Shown in pieces: positions 1-7,728 of a DNA stretch of 64,000 bases (position 1 is the first letter of the stretch; every line of letters starts with the position of its first letter). Source of the DNA: Streptomyces sp. NBC_00663 (GTDB taxonomy: Bacteria; Actinomycetota; Actinomycetes; Streptomycetales; Streptomycetaceae); assembly GCF_036226885.1 (NCBI RefSeq), contig NZ_CP109027.1:5518001-5582000 (forward strand), read 5' to 3'. Below the pieces are notes generated by a model, which was given only the letters and a program-made list of their open reading frames with translations, was not told the origin of the DNA and did no database searches. A program made the translations under genes and the position numbers.

Positions 1-155
1 GACATCAGGACACAGAGGAGCTGGCCCTGCTGCGGGGTGAGGTGAAAGGCACGACTGGAGTCGGCGTACACGGCGTTGATGAGGAACGCGGAACGGACCA
101 GGGCGGGGACTATGCCCAGGGGGTGGCCGACGGGGGTGGTGGGTGGGTTGGGCAT
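1..155 (-). CDS. MarR-family regulator, N-terminal fragment (runs off the window)
   Basis: Reading leftward from an ATG at 155 gives 51 codons with no stop to the window edge. The peptide has the N-terminal helix and start of the winged-helix domain of actinobacterial MarR proteins: LVRSAFLINAVYADSSR is followed by LTPQQGQLLCVLM, where the LTxxQxxLLxxL pattern marks the helix before the DNA-binding domain. MarR proteins are dimeric, ligand-responsive repressors. The gene starts 9 bp after the stop of the NLR-like ATPase and has no clear ribosome-binding site, so it may be translationally coupled to it. Only about a third of the protein is present, so the DNA-recognition helix is not visible. 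Confidence 0.75.
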   Translation of the reverse strand, partial: MPNPPTTPVGHPLGIVPALVRSAFLINAVYADSSRAFHLTPQQGQLLCVLM

Positions 156-164
156 TGGGGCAGC

Positions 165-2147
165 TTAGTCGGGGGGTTGGGCGGCTTGGCGGGCCTGGGC
201 GAGGGTTGTGCGGGTGGCCTCGGTCTTGGGGTGGGTCCCACCGAAAACAGATTCGTGTTGGGCGAGGACGGCTTCCAGGACGGGGATGCCTCGGTCCAGG
301 TCCCCGCCCCGGACGTAGGCGACGCCGAGGTTGTTGCGGCAGGTGAGGCTGAGCGGGTCCATGAGGCCCAGGGTTTCTTCGAGACGGGCGAGCGTGGCCT
401 CCAGGAGAGGGACGGCTCGATCCAGGGCCAGGGCTGCGGAGAAGGCGAGGGCGAGGTTGTTGCGGCAGGTGAGGCTGAGCGGGTCCATGAGGCCGAGGGA
501 TTCTTCCAGCAGGGCGAGGGTGGCCTCCAGAAGGGGGATCGCCCGGTCCGGGTCTCCGGCCTCGACGTAGGCGATACCGAGGTTGTTGCGGCAGGTCAGG
601 GTGTTCCGGTGAGTGTCCCCAAGAGCTGATTCGTACTGCGCGAGGACGGCTTCCAGGAGGGGGACGGCCCGGTCCAGGTCCCCGGCTTCGCCATAGGCGC
701 TGCCGAGGTCGCAGCGGGCGATGAGGGTTGCCATGGCTGTGTCACCGAAGTCCTGCTCGCATTGGGCGAGGACCAGCTGACGCAAGACGACGGTCTGGGC
801 ATCGCGCTGCTGGTGGAACAGGAACTGGGCGGCTGCGAGGTAGGCGTGGGCCATCTCCTGGGACGGGACGCTGTGGGGCGGGCTGCTCTCGGCCAGCGCG
901 TCGATGTGGGGGAGGACCTCCTGCCACTGGTCCGCGTCGGAAGCGTCGTCCTCGCCGAGCGACAGCACGGCTTCCTGAAGCACGTGCTCGGCATCCAGCC
1001 GCCCTTCAGCCCGCCCCCGCAAAACCGTCTGCACCAACCGATGCACACTCACGAACCGCTGCCCGCTGAACCCCACCATGTTGTACGAGTGCAGCACCCC
1101 GAGCGCCCGGTTCAACGCCACCGCGTCCCGCGCCAACGGCTTCAACAACCCCCGCGGAATATCATCCGGCGCCATCCAGGCCATAGCCTCCAACAACCGC
1201 ACCGCCGACGGATCCCGCCCCGAGATCGCCCCCAGTGTCTGGTCCCAGATCCTCGCGATCGTCCGCTCCGGATCGATCCCCGCGCTCACCTCGTCCAACA
1301 CGAGTCCCAGCGACCGCCGATACTCCTCCAACCCGGCCCCGGTCTCGTACACATACGCACCCGCCTGCTCCAAGGCCAGCGGCAGACACCCGAGCACCCG
1401 CGCCAACTCCGTCGCCGCACCCCACTCCTCATGGGTCGGAGCCCGGCCCAAAAACGCGAGCCGGGTCAGCAGATCGACGGCCTCCTCCAACGGCAGCAGC
1501 CCCAGCGCCATGGACGGAGCCACCGCGTGCCAGCCCGTGGCCTTACGGCTCGTCGCCAGATGGTGGCCCCGGTGCAGTGTCCCCACGTACGGCTTCAGCA
1601 CCCCCGGATCCTCGACGTTGTCGAAGACCAGCAACCACCCCGCGTGCTCCTGCAACCACAGCAGCGCCCACGCGGCCCGCTCGTCCGGCCCGGCCGCCCC
1701 CGCCCACTGCGGGCACAACGCCATGGCCAGCCCGCCAAGGCCCGTGACGATCGACTCGGCCGTCTCCGCGGTGATCCACCACACCAGCGTGTACGCGTCC
1801 CGATAGCGCGCGGCGTACTGCAAGGCCAGCGTGCTCTTGCCGACGCCGCCCAGGCCGTGGATCGCCCGCACGGCCGTCTGCTGGGTCACCGCCGCCGTAC
1901 CGCCACCGGTCAACAGCGAGCGAAGTTCGGCCAGTTCGTCCTCCCGGCCCACGAACACCCCGGACGCCGATCCGGGCAGAAACCCCGCCCCCGCCGGTGC
2001 CTCCACCGTCCGCGCCCAGTGGACGGCCGCCGCCGGCAGGACGACGACACGCGCGTTGTCCCCGCTGACGGCGACGCCGATCGACTCGCCGGCCGCGATG
2101 GCCCGTTCCCCGGACGCCGAGGGACCCGGACCGTGCTCGGTGTTCAC
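165..2147 (-). CDS. NLR-like STAND ATPase (NB-ARC plus tetratricopeptide repeats) with N-terminal amyloid-like motif
   Basis: This 660-aa protein starts with GTG in a GTGA overlap with the upstream small gene. Residues 12-30 form a Gly/Ala/Ile-rich motif, SGERAIAAGESIGVAVSGD. The NB-ARC-type ATPase follows: VFVGRE at about 64-69, Walker A GLGGVGKST at about 98-106, Walker B LLVFDN at about 172-177 and a GLPLALEQA-like box (seen as LGCLPLALEQAGAY). The C-terminal third, from about residue 440, holds tetratricopeptide repeats with the NLGxAYxxxGDxxRAxPLLE pattern, including two near-identical copies. STAND/NLR proteins switch from a closed to an oligomeric state on ligand binding and then trigger an effector. 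The shared motif in the partner gene points to that protein as the effector. The ligand is unknown. Confidence 0.88.
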   Translation of the reverse strand: MNTEHGPGPSASGERAIAAGESIGVAVSGDNARVVVLPAAAVHWARTVEAPAGAGFLPGSASGVFVGREDELAELRSLLTGGGTAAVTQQTAVRAIHGLGGVGKSTLALQYAARYRDAYTLVWWITAETAESIVTGLGGLAMALCPQWAGAAGPDERAAWALLWLQEHAGWLLVFDNVEDPGVLKPYVGTLHRGHHLATSRKATGWHAVAPSMALGLLPLEEAVDLLTRLAFLGRAPTHEEWGAATELARVLGCLPLALEQAGAYVYETGAGLEEYRRSLGLVLDEVSAGIDPERTIARIWDQTLGAISGRDPSAVRLLEAMAWMAPDDIPRGLLKPLARDAVALNRALGVLHSYNMVGFSGQRFVSVHRLVQTVLRGRAEGRLDAEHVLQEAVLSLGEDDASDADQWQEVLPHIDALAESSPPHSVPSQEMAHAYLAAAQFLFHQQRDAQTVVLRQLVLAQCEQDFGDTAMATLIARCDLGSAYGEAGDLDRAVPLLEAVLAQYESALGDTHRNTLTCRNNLGIAYVEAGDPDRAIPLLEATLALLEESLGLMDPLSLTCRNNLALAFSAALALDRAVPLLEATLARLEETLGLMDPLSLTCRNNLGVAYVRGGDLDRGIPVLEAVLAQHESVFGGTHPKTEATRTTLAQARQAAQPPD

Positions 2148-2569
2148 CGCTTCGCGGGACCGGGCCCGTCACCGGTGATCGCGACGCCGATATCGCGACC
2201 CGCGGCGATCGACCGCTCCCCGGACGCGACGACGACCACCGGACCGCCGCCGCCGTCGCTCGGCAGCAGCGCCGCCAACTCGCCCTCCAGCGCGGGGTCC
2301 TTGCTCAGCGCCTTGCGGATCACCTGGCGTAGGGCGCCCAGGGCGTCCTCGCTGCCGGGGTCGGCGACCGCGTCCGCCACAGCCTCCGCCAGCGCCTCCC
2401 GGACCCGTTCGTCGGCCCGCTCGTGGGTGGTCCGGAGGAGGCTGCGACCCACCTCCGCCGGTCCGCTCACCACCGGCACGCCGTCGCTGTCCAGCACCTG
2501 TTCCCCGTGCGCCCCCAGCGACTCCCGCAGAAAGGGCGTCATCCCGTCCACGAACCCGGCGTCCGCCAT
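2144..2569 (-). CDS. small helical protein with C-terminal amyloid-like motif, putative effector partner of the NLR-like ATPase
   Basis: This 141-aa protein has a mostly helical N-terminal part (about 1-110, rich in Ala, Leu, Glu and Arg), a Gly-rich linker and a C-terminal motif at residues 116-134, SGERSIAAGRDIGVAITGD. The motif matches the N-terminal motif of the next protein at 14 of 19 positions, and the other five are mostly conservative. The stop overlaps the NLR start (GTGA). An effector with a C-terminal motif encoded next to an NLR with the matching N-terminal motif is the layout reported for bacterial amyloid signalling sequences (BASS), where the effector often carries a membrane-targeting Bell domain. 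Assigning the N-terminal region to that class is my inference. It could instead be a structural or regulatory partner. Confidence 0.72.
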   Translation of the reverse strand: MADAGFVDGMTPFLRESLGAHGEQVLDSDGVPVVSGPAEVGRSLLRTTHERADERVREALAEAVADAVADPGSEDALGALRQVIRKALSKDPALEGELAALLPSDGGGGPVVVVASGERSIAAGRDIGVAITGDGPGPAKR

Positions 2570-2758
2570 CCCAAGGCCCCCAATCTCCCGCTAGCAGTAA
2601 TACAGGGCGTGACGCGCGGCCGGTGATGAAGAGCCCAATCCGCACGTTTCCGTTATGACAGGCACCCTTGACAGCGTGCGTACTGTTTCGCGACGTTTGA
2701 GCCCCACCGCGGGACGCGGCCGGCGCGTCATGGGGGGAACTGGGGGGAGCGATCGCCC
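2570..2758. promoter_or_regulatory. divergent promoter region, NLR pair versus CelD-like operon
   Basis: This 189-bp gap separates the leftward NLR gene pair from the rightward acetyltransferase operon. TTGACA at 2668-2673 is a good -35 for the rightward genes, but the matching -10 (around GACGTT at 2692) is poor. On the leftward side TATTAC near 2600 is a possible -10. I see no clear operator palindrome. Confidence 0.4.
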
Positions 2759-3919
2759 ATGCGATCCATGAGCAACTCCATGAGGAACCAGAGAAGTCAG
2801 AGAAGCCAGAGAAGCCAGAGAAATCAGGGAAGCCAGATCACGATCCACAGGCCCGAGGAGCTCAGCGGCACGCTCCGCGCGGCCTGGCACCGGGTGATGG
2901 ACGAGTCGCCGGACTTCGGAAACCCGTTTCTGGCACCCGAGTTCGCGGCCGGGGTGGGCCGCCATCGGGGCGGGGCCCGGGTCGCGGTGCTGCACGAGGG
3001 CGCGGAGGCGGTCGGCTTCTTTCCGTACGAGCGGGGGGCGTTCGGGGTCGGGCGGGCGATCGGTCTCGGGCTCTCCGACTGCCAGGCCCTCGTCCACCGC
3101 TCCGGAGTCACCTGGGACACCGGGGAGTTGCTGAAGGCCTGCGGGCTTTCCGTGTTCGAGTTCGATCATCTCGTCGATGAGCAGAAGCCCTTCGGCCGGT
3201 ATGTCACGGGGACGTTCGCCTCGCCGGTCGTGGATCTGAAGGCGGCCGAGGGCAGTTACCCGGAGTGGCTGCGGGCCACCTATCCCGGCCTGGCGAAGAC
3301 GGTCCTGAAGAAGGAACGCCGGCTGGCGCGCGACCACGGTGAGCTGCGGTTCGTCTTCGACGAGCGGGACCCTGAGGTGCTGCGGCAGCTGATGCGCTGG
3401 AAGTCCGCCCAGTACCGGCGCACGGGGCGCATGGACCGGTTCGCCCGCCCCTGGATCGTCGACCTCACCGAGCATCTCTTCCATGTCCGCGAGGACCACT
3501 TCACCGGCGTCCTGTCCGCCGTCTACGCCGGTGACCGCCCGGTCGCCGCCCACTTCGGCCCGACCTCGCGCACCGTCTTCGCGGCCTGGTTCACGGCGTA
3601 CGACCCCGAACTGCGCTACTACTCCCCGGGCCTGCTCATGCATCTGCGGATGGCCGAGGCCGCCGGGCGCGAAGGGGTGCGGGTGCTGGACCTGGGGCGG
3701 GGGGACAAGGAGTACAAGGACTGGCTCAAGACCCGTGAGCTGCGGGTCGGCGAGGGTTTCGCGGTCCGCCCGCATCCGGTGGCCGCGGCGCACCGCATGT
3801 GGCGCAGACCGGTCCGGGGCCTGCGCAACACGGTCCTGGCCCACCCCCGGCTCCGCGATCCGGCCGACCGTCTGCTCAAGACTGTCGGCGGCCTGCGCAC
3901 GCCACCACCGGCGAAGTAG
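2759..3919 (+). CDS. CelD/FemAB-like GNAT acetyltransferase
   Basis: This 386-aa protein starts at an ATG preceded by a GGGGGAG ribosome-binding site. Its fold is recognisable as the GNAT-type Acetyltransf_6 (CelD/BioF2-like) family: a first lobe with WHRVMDESPDFGNPFLAPEF and a second lobe with the MRWKSAQYRRTGR region, a substrate-binding stretch AAHFGPTSRTVFAAWFTAYDPEL and the terminal YSPGLLMHLRMAEAA and DLGRGDKEYKDWLKT motifs. Such enzymes acylate amino sugars or lipids, often for extracellular polysaccharide. The aminotransferase gene 50 bp downstream fits an amino-sugar or modified-polysaccharide pathway, but the substrate cannot be deduced. Residues 11-26 are a Ser-Gln-Arg repeat encoded by a 9-bp tandem repeat, so the first 25 residues may not be structured. 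Confidence 0.8.
   Translation: MRSMSNSMRNQRSQRSQRSQRNQGSQITIHRPEELSGTLRAAWHRVMDESPDFGNPFLAPEFAAGVGRHRGGARVAVLHEGAEAVGFFPYERGAFGVGRAIGLGLSDCQALVHRSGVTWDTGELLKACGLSVFEFDHLVDEQKPFGRYVTGTFASPVVDLKAAEGSYPEWLRATYPGLAKTVLKKERRLARDHGELRFVFDERDPEVLRQLMRWKSAQYRRTGRMDRFARPWIVDLTEHLFHVREDHFTGVLSAVYAGDRPVAAHFGPTSRTVFAAWFTAYDPELRYYSPGLLMHLRMAEAAGREGVRVLDLGRGDKEYKDWLKTRELRVGEGFAVRPHPVAAAHRMWRRPVRGLRNTVLAHPRLRDPADRLLKTVGGLRTPPPAK
2786..2842 (+). repeat. 9-bp tandem repeat inside the 5' end of the acetyltransferase gene
   Basis: Six imperfect copies of a 9-bp unit close to AGAAGCCAG encode alternating Ser-Gln-Arg and Asn-Gln triplets near the N-terminus. The unit length is a multiple of three, so changes in copy number would alter length without shifting the frame. 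Confidence 0.7.
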
Positions 3920-3969
3920 CCGATGACGCCCCCGCCACAGACATTGCGGCCTTCCCAGACGAGGTGACG

Positions 3970-5202
3970 ATGCCGTACGGATCGCGGCTCGCCGCGACGA
4001 TGACGCGGCGGCTCGGCCGGGAGTGCGTCTACACGCCCTCGGCCCGGCTGGCCCTGTACCTTGCCCTGCGCCGCTGGTGCCGCCCCGGTGGACGGGTGCT
4101 GATGTCCCCGGTGAACGACGACGTGATCCTCTTCGTCGTCCTCGCGGCCGGTCTGCGCCCCGTGATCGCCCCGGTGTCCCCCTGGGACGGCAACATCGAC
4201 CCGGCGGCCGTACCGGAGTCCACCTGGCGCTCCCTGGACGCGGTGCTGACCACCAACCTCTACGGCATCCCGGACCAGGTCGGCGAACTCCGCAGGCGCT
4301 GCGACCAGTTGGGCATCCCGCTCATCGAGGACGCGGCCCACGCGATCGGCACGCACGTGGCCGGACAGCCCGTCGGCACCTTCGGCGCTGCCGCCGCCTT
4401 CAGCCTGTCCAAGCATGTCGCGGCGATGGCGGGCGGCTTCCTCGCGGTCGAGGACGCCCGCACCCGGCGGGAGCTGGAGCTGCTGCGGGACGACCTCCTC
4501 ACCCCGGCCCGGCTCCGCGCCGACCTGGAGGTCACCCTGCGGCCCCTGGCCCGTTCGACGGTCAAGGCCCTGCACCTCGTACGCCCCACCTGGCGGGCCA
4601 TGCAACGCCTCGGCCTGCTGGAGCGCGACGCGTTCCGGATGCCGCTGCACGCGCCGCGGCTGTCGCTGGCCGCGCACGAGGCGCCGGGCCTGCCGCCGTA
4701 CGACCCCTGGATCCGCGTCGACCTGCATGACTATCGCGTCCGCCACGGGGCGTTCGTGCGCGCCCAGTTGAACCTCCGGCTCAACCGCCTGGACGCCGAC
4801 CTCGCCCACCGCAGGGCGGGCGTCACCCTGCTCGCGGGCACCCCCTGGGCCTCCCCGGCGGTGCGCGAGCGGGCCGGGGGAGAGGGGCCGCTGCCGCTCT
4901 TCCGGGTGCCGCTGCTGGTGGACGACCGGGACGCTCTGGTGGAGCGTCTGGTGGGGTACGGCGTGGTCTCCGGGTATCTCTACGACCCGCCGCTGGACGA
5001 CTACGCGGGCGCGGAGTTCGTCGACCCGGCGCCGGACCCGGAGCCCGCCCGCTGGTTCGCCTCCCATGTACTGCCGGTGGACCCGCTGCTCGCCCGCCGG
5101 GTCACCAAGGCGCTGACGAAGGAGCGGGCCCGGACAGCCGAGCCGGGCGCGGCGGTCACGGCACGATCGACACCGCGCGGTAGTCGTATCCGTCCTGTTT
5201 GA
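3970..5202 (+). CDS. DegT/DnrJ/EryC1/StrS-family PLP-dependent aminotransferase
   Basis: I take the ATG at 3970, which has GAGG five bases upstream; this gives 410 aa. The protein has the sugar-aminotransferase signatures: VNDDVILFVVLAAGLRPVIAP, the PLP-ring aspartate in IEDAAHAIG (about Asp121) and the Schiff-base lysine in FSLSKHVAAMAGGFLAV (about Lys148). Family members transaminate keto-sugar nucleotides to amino sugars for glycosylation, polysaccharide or antibiotic sugars. It is probably cotranscribed with the upstream acyltransferase, a pairing typical of N-acylated amino-sugar synthesis. Its 3' end overlaps the convergent cold-shock-like gene by 47 bp. The exact substrate is unknown. 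Confidence 0.82.
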   Translation: MPYGSRLAATMTRRLGRECVYTPSARLALYLALRRWCRPGGRVLMSPVNDDVILFVVLAAGLRPVIAPVSPWDGNIDPAAVPESTWRSLDAVLTTNLYGIPDQVGELRRRCDQLGIPLIEDAAHAIGTHVAGQPVGTFGAAAAFSLSKHVAAMAGGFLAVEDARTRRELELLRDDLLTPARLRADLEVTLRPLARSTVKALHLVRPTWRAMQRLGLLERDAFRMPLHAPRLSLAAHEAPGLPPYDPWIRVDLHDYRVRHGAFVRAQLNLRLNRLDADLAHRRAGVTLLAGTPWASPAVRERAGGEGPLPLFRVPLLVDDRDALVERLVGYGVVSGYLYDPPLDDYAGAEFVDPAPDPEPARWFASHVLPVDPLLARRVTKALTKERARTAEPGAAVTARSTPRGSRIRPV

Positions 5203-5377
5203 ACCCCGGGGCCTCCCAGGTGAGTTGCACCCGCTGGCCGGGGGCGAGGTTGCGGAAGGAGCCCCGCCCGGCCTGGATGTCGGAGTAGTGGGCGAAGCAG
5301 CCACCCGGGGTCTCGGGGGAGTCGAGGACGCCCCAGCCTTCCTCGTCGTACCAGTCGCGGACGATCGCAGTCACCAT
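5156..5377 (-). CDS. cold-shock-domain-like small protein
   Basis: This 73-aa protein matches a Streptomyces group of degenerate cold-shock proteins: an N-terminal strand MVTAIVRDWYDEEGWGVLDSP, then CFAHYSDIQAGRGSFRNLAPGQRVQLTWE and a QDGYDYRAVSI end. The GWGVLDSPETPGGCFAH segment replaces the RNP1 motif (KGFGFI) of classical CspA, and the usual VFVHFS RNP2 appears as CFAHYS. It probably binds single-stranded nucleic acid, but affinity is uncertain because some aromatic contact residues differ. It is a single gene read against the aminotransferase, which it overlaps at the 3' end. Confidence 0.75.
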   Translation of the reverse strand: MVTAIVRDWYDEEGWGVLDSPETPGGCFAHYSDIQAGRGSFRNLAPGQRVQLTWEAPGFKQDGYDYRAVSIVP

Positions 5378-5516
5378 GGACCGGACCCTACCGGAGCGAC
5401 GCCTGCTGTATGACTACTCACTGTTACGGGTGACGTCCGTGCTCGCCGTGCTTGCGCAGGTCGGAGGGTGGGAAGGCAGCGCGTGCACCGTCCAACCGCC
5501 GCCCCCAGAGGTCTCC

Positions 5517-5906
5517 TTGCGACGCTCCGTCACTCTCGCCCTGTCCGCCGCGCTCACCGCGCTCGCGCTCACCCCCGCCCCGCCCGCTGACGCCGTTGCT
5601 GCCGCCGCTGCCGCCGCCGTCCAGCCGGGGCACGTCTGCTTCTGACCCCAGCCCGGCGAGATGGGCGGCGGCTGGTGCTACGACGCCAACCGCGGCGGGT
5701 ACGCCGAGCTCGACAACGCGGTGCGCAGAAACGCGAAGTCGTTCAGCTCCCAGGTCAACCGGACCGCCTACGTCCTCCACTTCCCCCGCTCCGGCCCCTG
5801 TCTGCAACGCACGGTCTACGGCGGCGACTACTCCGAGAACTGGGAGTGGGCGGACAAGGTCGACGCGATCGACACCACCCCGCACTCCGACTGCCAGCCG
5901 GGGTGA
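5517..5906 (+). pseudogene. secreted I36-type inhibitor-like protein split by an in-frame TGA
   Basis: From a TTG at 5517 with AGAGG five bases upstream, the frame encodes a signal peptide (LRRSVTLALSAALTALAL, cleavage near PADA-V), then VQPGHVCF, a TGA at 5643-5645, and continues in the same frame as PQPGEMGGGWCYDANR through to TPHSDCQPG and a stop at 5904-5906. Together this is one 129-residue secreted protein with four cysteines, like the small I36-type inhibitor or crystallin-fold proteins of Streptomyces. The stop may make it a pseudogene, may be a sequence error, or may be read through, since TGA followed by C is the leakiest context known. The GTGA link to the next gene suggests the 3' half has been translated. 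Confidence 0.6.
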
Positions 5907-6373
5907 ACCGCCGCGTCCGGCGCGCCCTCGCGACGCTGTCCCTGGCCGTGTGGGCGACCAGTTGCGGCGGCCCGCGGGAACCGGCCGTGTCACTGACCCC
6001 GGCCGACACCCTCAAGGCGGCCCAGGTCCTGCTCACCGACCGCTGTCTGACCCGCCAGGGCCTCACTCCGCCCCGGCCGGGCGGCCCGGCCGTCTCCGGG
6101 GCCGTGGACCGCGCCCTGTTCGGCACCGGCCGGGCCGAACTCACCCTGACGCTGCCCGGGGGACAGGTCGTCGGCCATCACACCGACGGCTGTCTCGCCG
6201 CCGCGGAACGCCGTCTCTACGGCGACCAGCGGCGCTGGTTCCACGCGGTCACGCTCGTGAACAACCTCAAGTCCCGGGCCCCGCGCGAAGACCGCGCCGC
6301 CTACAAGGAACTGCGCGCCCACGGCCTCACCGAGGCCCGGGCGTTGCTGAGCGCGTCGTACCGCCATCCCTAG
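5903..6373 (+). CDS. putative small lipoprotein of unknown function
   Basis: The 156-aa product starts at a GTG that overlaps the stop of the preceding frame (GTGA). It begins with an arginine-rich n-region and a hydrophobic stretch ending in a weak lipobox (ATSC, Cys at about 21), so it is probably exported and lipid-anchored. The rest has no motif I recognise. It contains three further features that suggest a folded domain: LTPADTLKAAQVLLTDRC, a central CLAAAERRLYGDQRRWF and a C-terminal helix. It lies between two small secreted-protein genes and may form an operon with them. The function is unknown. Confidence 0.6.
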   Translation: MNRRVRRALATLSLAVWATSCGGPREPAVSLTPADTLKAAQVLLTDRCLTRQGLTPPRPGGPAVSGAVDRALFGTGRAELTLTLPGGQVVGHHTDGCLAAAERRLYGDQRRWFHAVTLVNNLKSRAPREDRAAYKELRAHGLTEARALLSASYRHP

Positions 6374-6420
6374 CCCGGCTGTCGGCGCATCGCACAACCA
6401 CCCCTGGAAAGGCACTACTT

Positions 6421-6804
6421 GTGAAGCAGTACGTCTCCCTGCTCGTCGCCGCCGTCCTCGCCACCGGCACGGGCCTGGCCACCGCCTCGCCCGCGTCGGC
6501 CGCGGAGTGTCCGAGCGGCAACTTCTGCGCCTGGACCGACGCGAACTTCGGCGGGCAGCGGATGAACGCCTCCGGTGACGACGAGTGGTGGGAGAGCTGG
6601 ATCGCCGACGAGGACTCCTCGTGGGCGAACCACGGCATCTCCGGCCCCGGCGTCAAGGACCACGTCAAGGTCTACGAGTCCGCGATCCAGTTCCCGTCCA
6701 CGGGCGGAGCCATGACGATCTGCCTCCGCCCGGGCGACGAGGTGGGCTACAACGCGACCGCCAACGACCGCGGCGACGCCCATGTGTGGGCGATGGGCTG
6801 CTGA
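6421..6804 (+). CDS. secreted peptidase inhibitor family I36-like protein
   Basis: The GTG at 6421 follows a GGAAAGG ribosome-binding site and gives 127 aa. Residues 1-28 are a signal peptide ending ASPASAA. The mature part begins ECPSGNFCAWTDANFGGQRM, the hallmark of I36/SMPI-type beta-gamma-crystallin-fold proteins, with a second crystallin-like segment near GDEVGYNATANDRGDAHVWAMGC. Founding members inhibit metalloproteases, but most homologues have no tested activity. Three cysteines are visible in the mature part. It ends 13 bp from the convergent secreted-protein gene. Confidence 0.75.
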   Translation: MKQYVSLLVAAVLATGTGLATASPASAAECPSGNFCAWTDANFGGQRMNASGDDEWWESWIADEDSSWANHGISGPGVKDHVKVYESAIQFPSTGGAMTICLRPGDEVGYNATANDRGDAHVWAMGC

Positions 6805-6817
6805 CCGCTTCCGTCGC

Positions 6818-7582
6818 TCAGCGCACGTCGACGTAGTCGCCGCTCGCGGTGGCCGCGGAGGTGGTGGCCGTACCGGCGAAGTTCCAGCGCCAGTAGCCGT
6901 CCTTGCCGGCGGTCACCGTCGTCCTCAGCTTGCCGGTGCTGTCGCTCGTCACGGTCTTGACCGTGGTGTAGGTGTCGCTGCCCTTCGGCCGGAACTGGAG
7001 GCGCACCGGCTGCCCGGTGTAGCCGGCGTAGACGTACTTGTCCCAGTTGGCACGGGCCAGCTTGCCCGTCACCGTGATCGCCTTGCCCTTGCTCACCGGC
7101 TCGGGCGAGGCGTTCACGGAGAGCGTGCCGCGGCGCTTGACGGGGTGGGTGCCCCAGTCGCCGCCGTAGTAGTCCCCGTCCTTGGCCTGGAACTGGACGT
7201 ACACGTCCCAGGGCCCGGCGAGGGTGTTGCGGGGCAGGTCGATGTCCTTCTCCAGCTGCACGGTCAGCTTGCAGGTGGATGTGGTGGAGCTGACGGCGGT
7301 GCAGGTGGGCTCGCCGTGGAAGGACCAGTAGTCGTCGCCCTTCTCACGGTCGATCTTCAGGAACGCGAGGTCCTTGCTGATCCCGGAGTCGTCGGAGACG
7401 GTCGCCGAGATGGTGAACTTCTCCGTCCGGGACGTACCGAAGACGATGGACTTGCCGCCGTTCACCGACACCTTCTCGATCACCACGCCGGTCTCCGCGG
7501 CGGACGCGGACGAAGCGGTGAGAGCGGTCCCGGACAGGACGAGGGCGCCGGTGAGCACGGCGCTCAGAGATGCTGCACGCAT
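6818..7582 (-). CDS. secreted protein with Ig-like beta domains, function unknown
   Basis: The ATG at 7582 gives 254 aa with a clear signal peptide (MRAASLSAVLTGALVLSG, cleavage near ASSASAA-E). The mature protein looks like two beta-sandwich domains. The second, from about residue 150, has the pattern GTLSVNASPEPVSKGKAITVTGKLARANWDKY found in Streptomyces surface proteins with bacterial Ig-like repeats. Two cysteines flank a short loop in the first domain (CTAVSSTTSTC). No catalytic motif is visible. It is probably extracellular and may bind ligand or wall polymer, but this is only inferred from the fold. It is convergent with the I36-like gene. Confidence 0.65.
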   Translation of the reverse strand: MRAASLSAVLTGALVLSGTALTASSASAAETGVVIEKVSVNGGKSIVFGTSRTEKFTISATVSDDSGISKDLAFLKIDREKGDDYWSFHGEPTCTAVSSTTSTCKLTVQLEKDIDLPRNTLAGPWDVYVQFQAKDGDYYGGDWGTHPVKRRGTLSVNASPEPVSKGKAITVTGKLARANWDKYVYAGYTGQPVRLQFRPKGSDTYTTVKTVTSDSTGKLRTTVTAGKDGYWRWNFAGTATTSAATASGDYVDVR

Positions 7583-7728
7583 GAATCCCCAGGTGGTTCG
7601 AGCCGGCCGGCGACCCTGGATCGGATCCCCCCAGGTCACGGGCGCGGCGAGTGCCGTGAGGATACGACATCCAGGGCGCCCGGCAGCAGGCGCGGCGACC
7701 ATCGGCGGGGTCGCCGCGCCCTGGTGGG

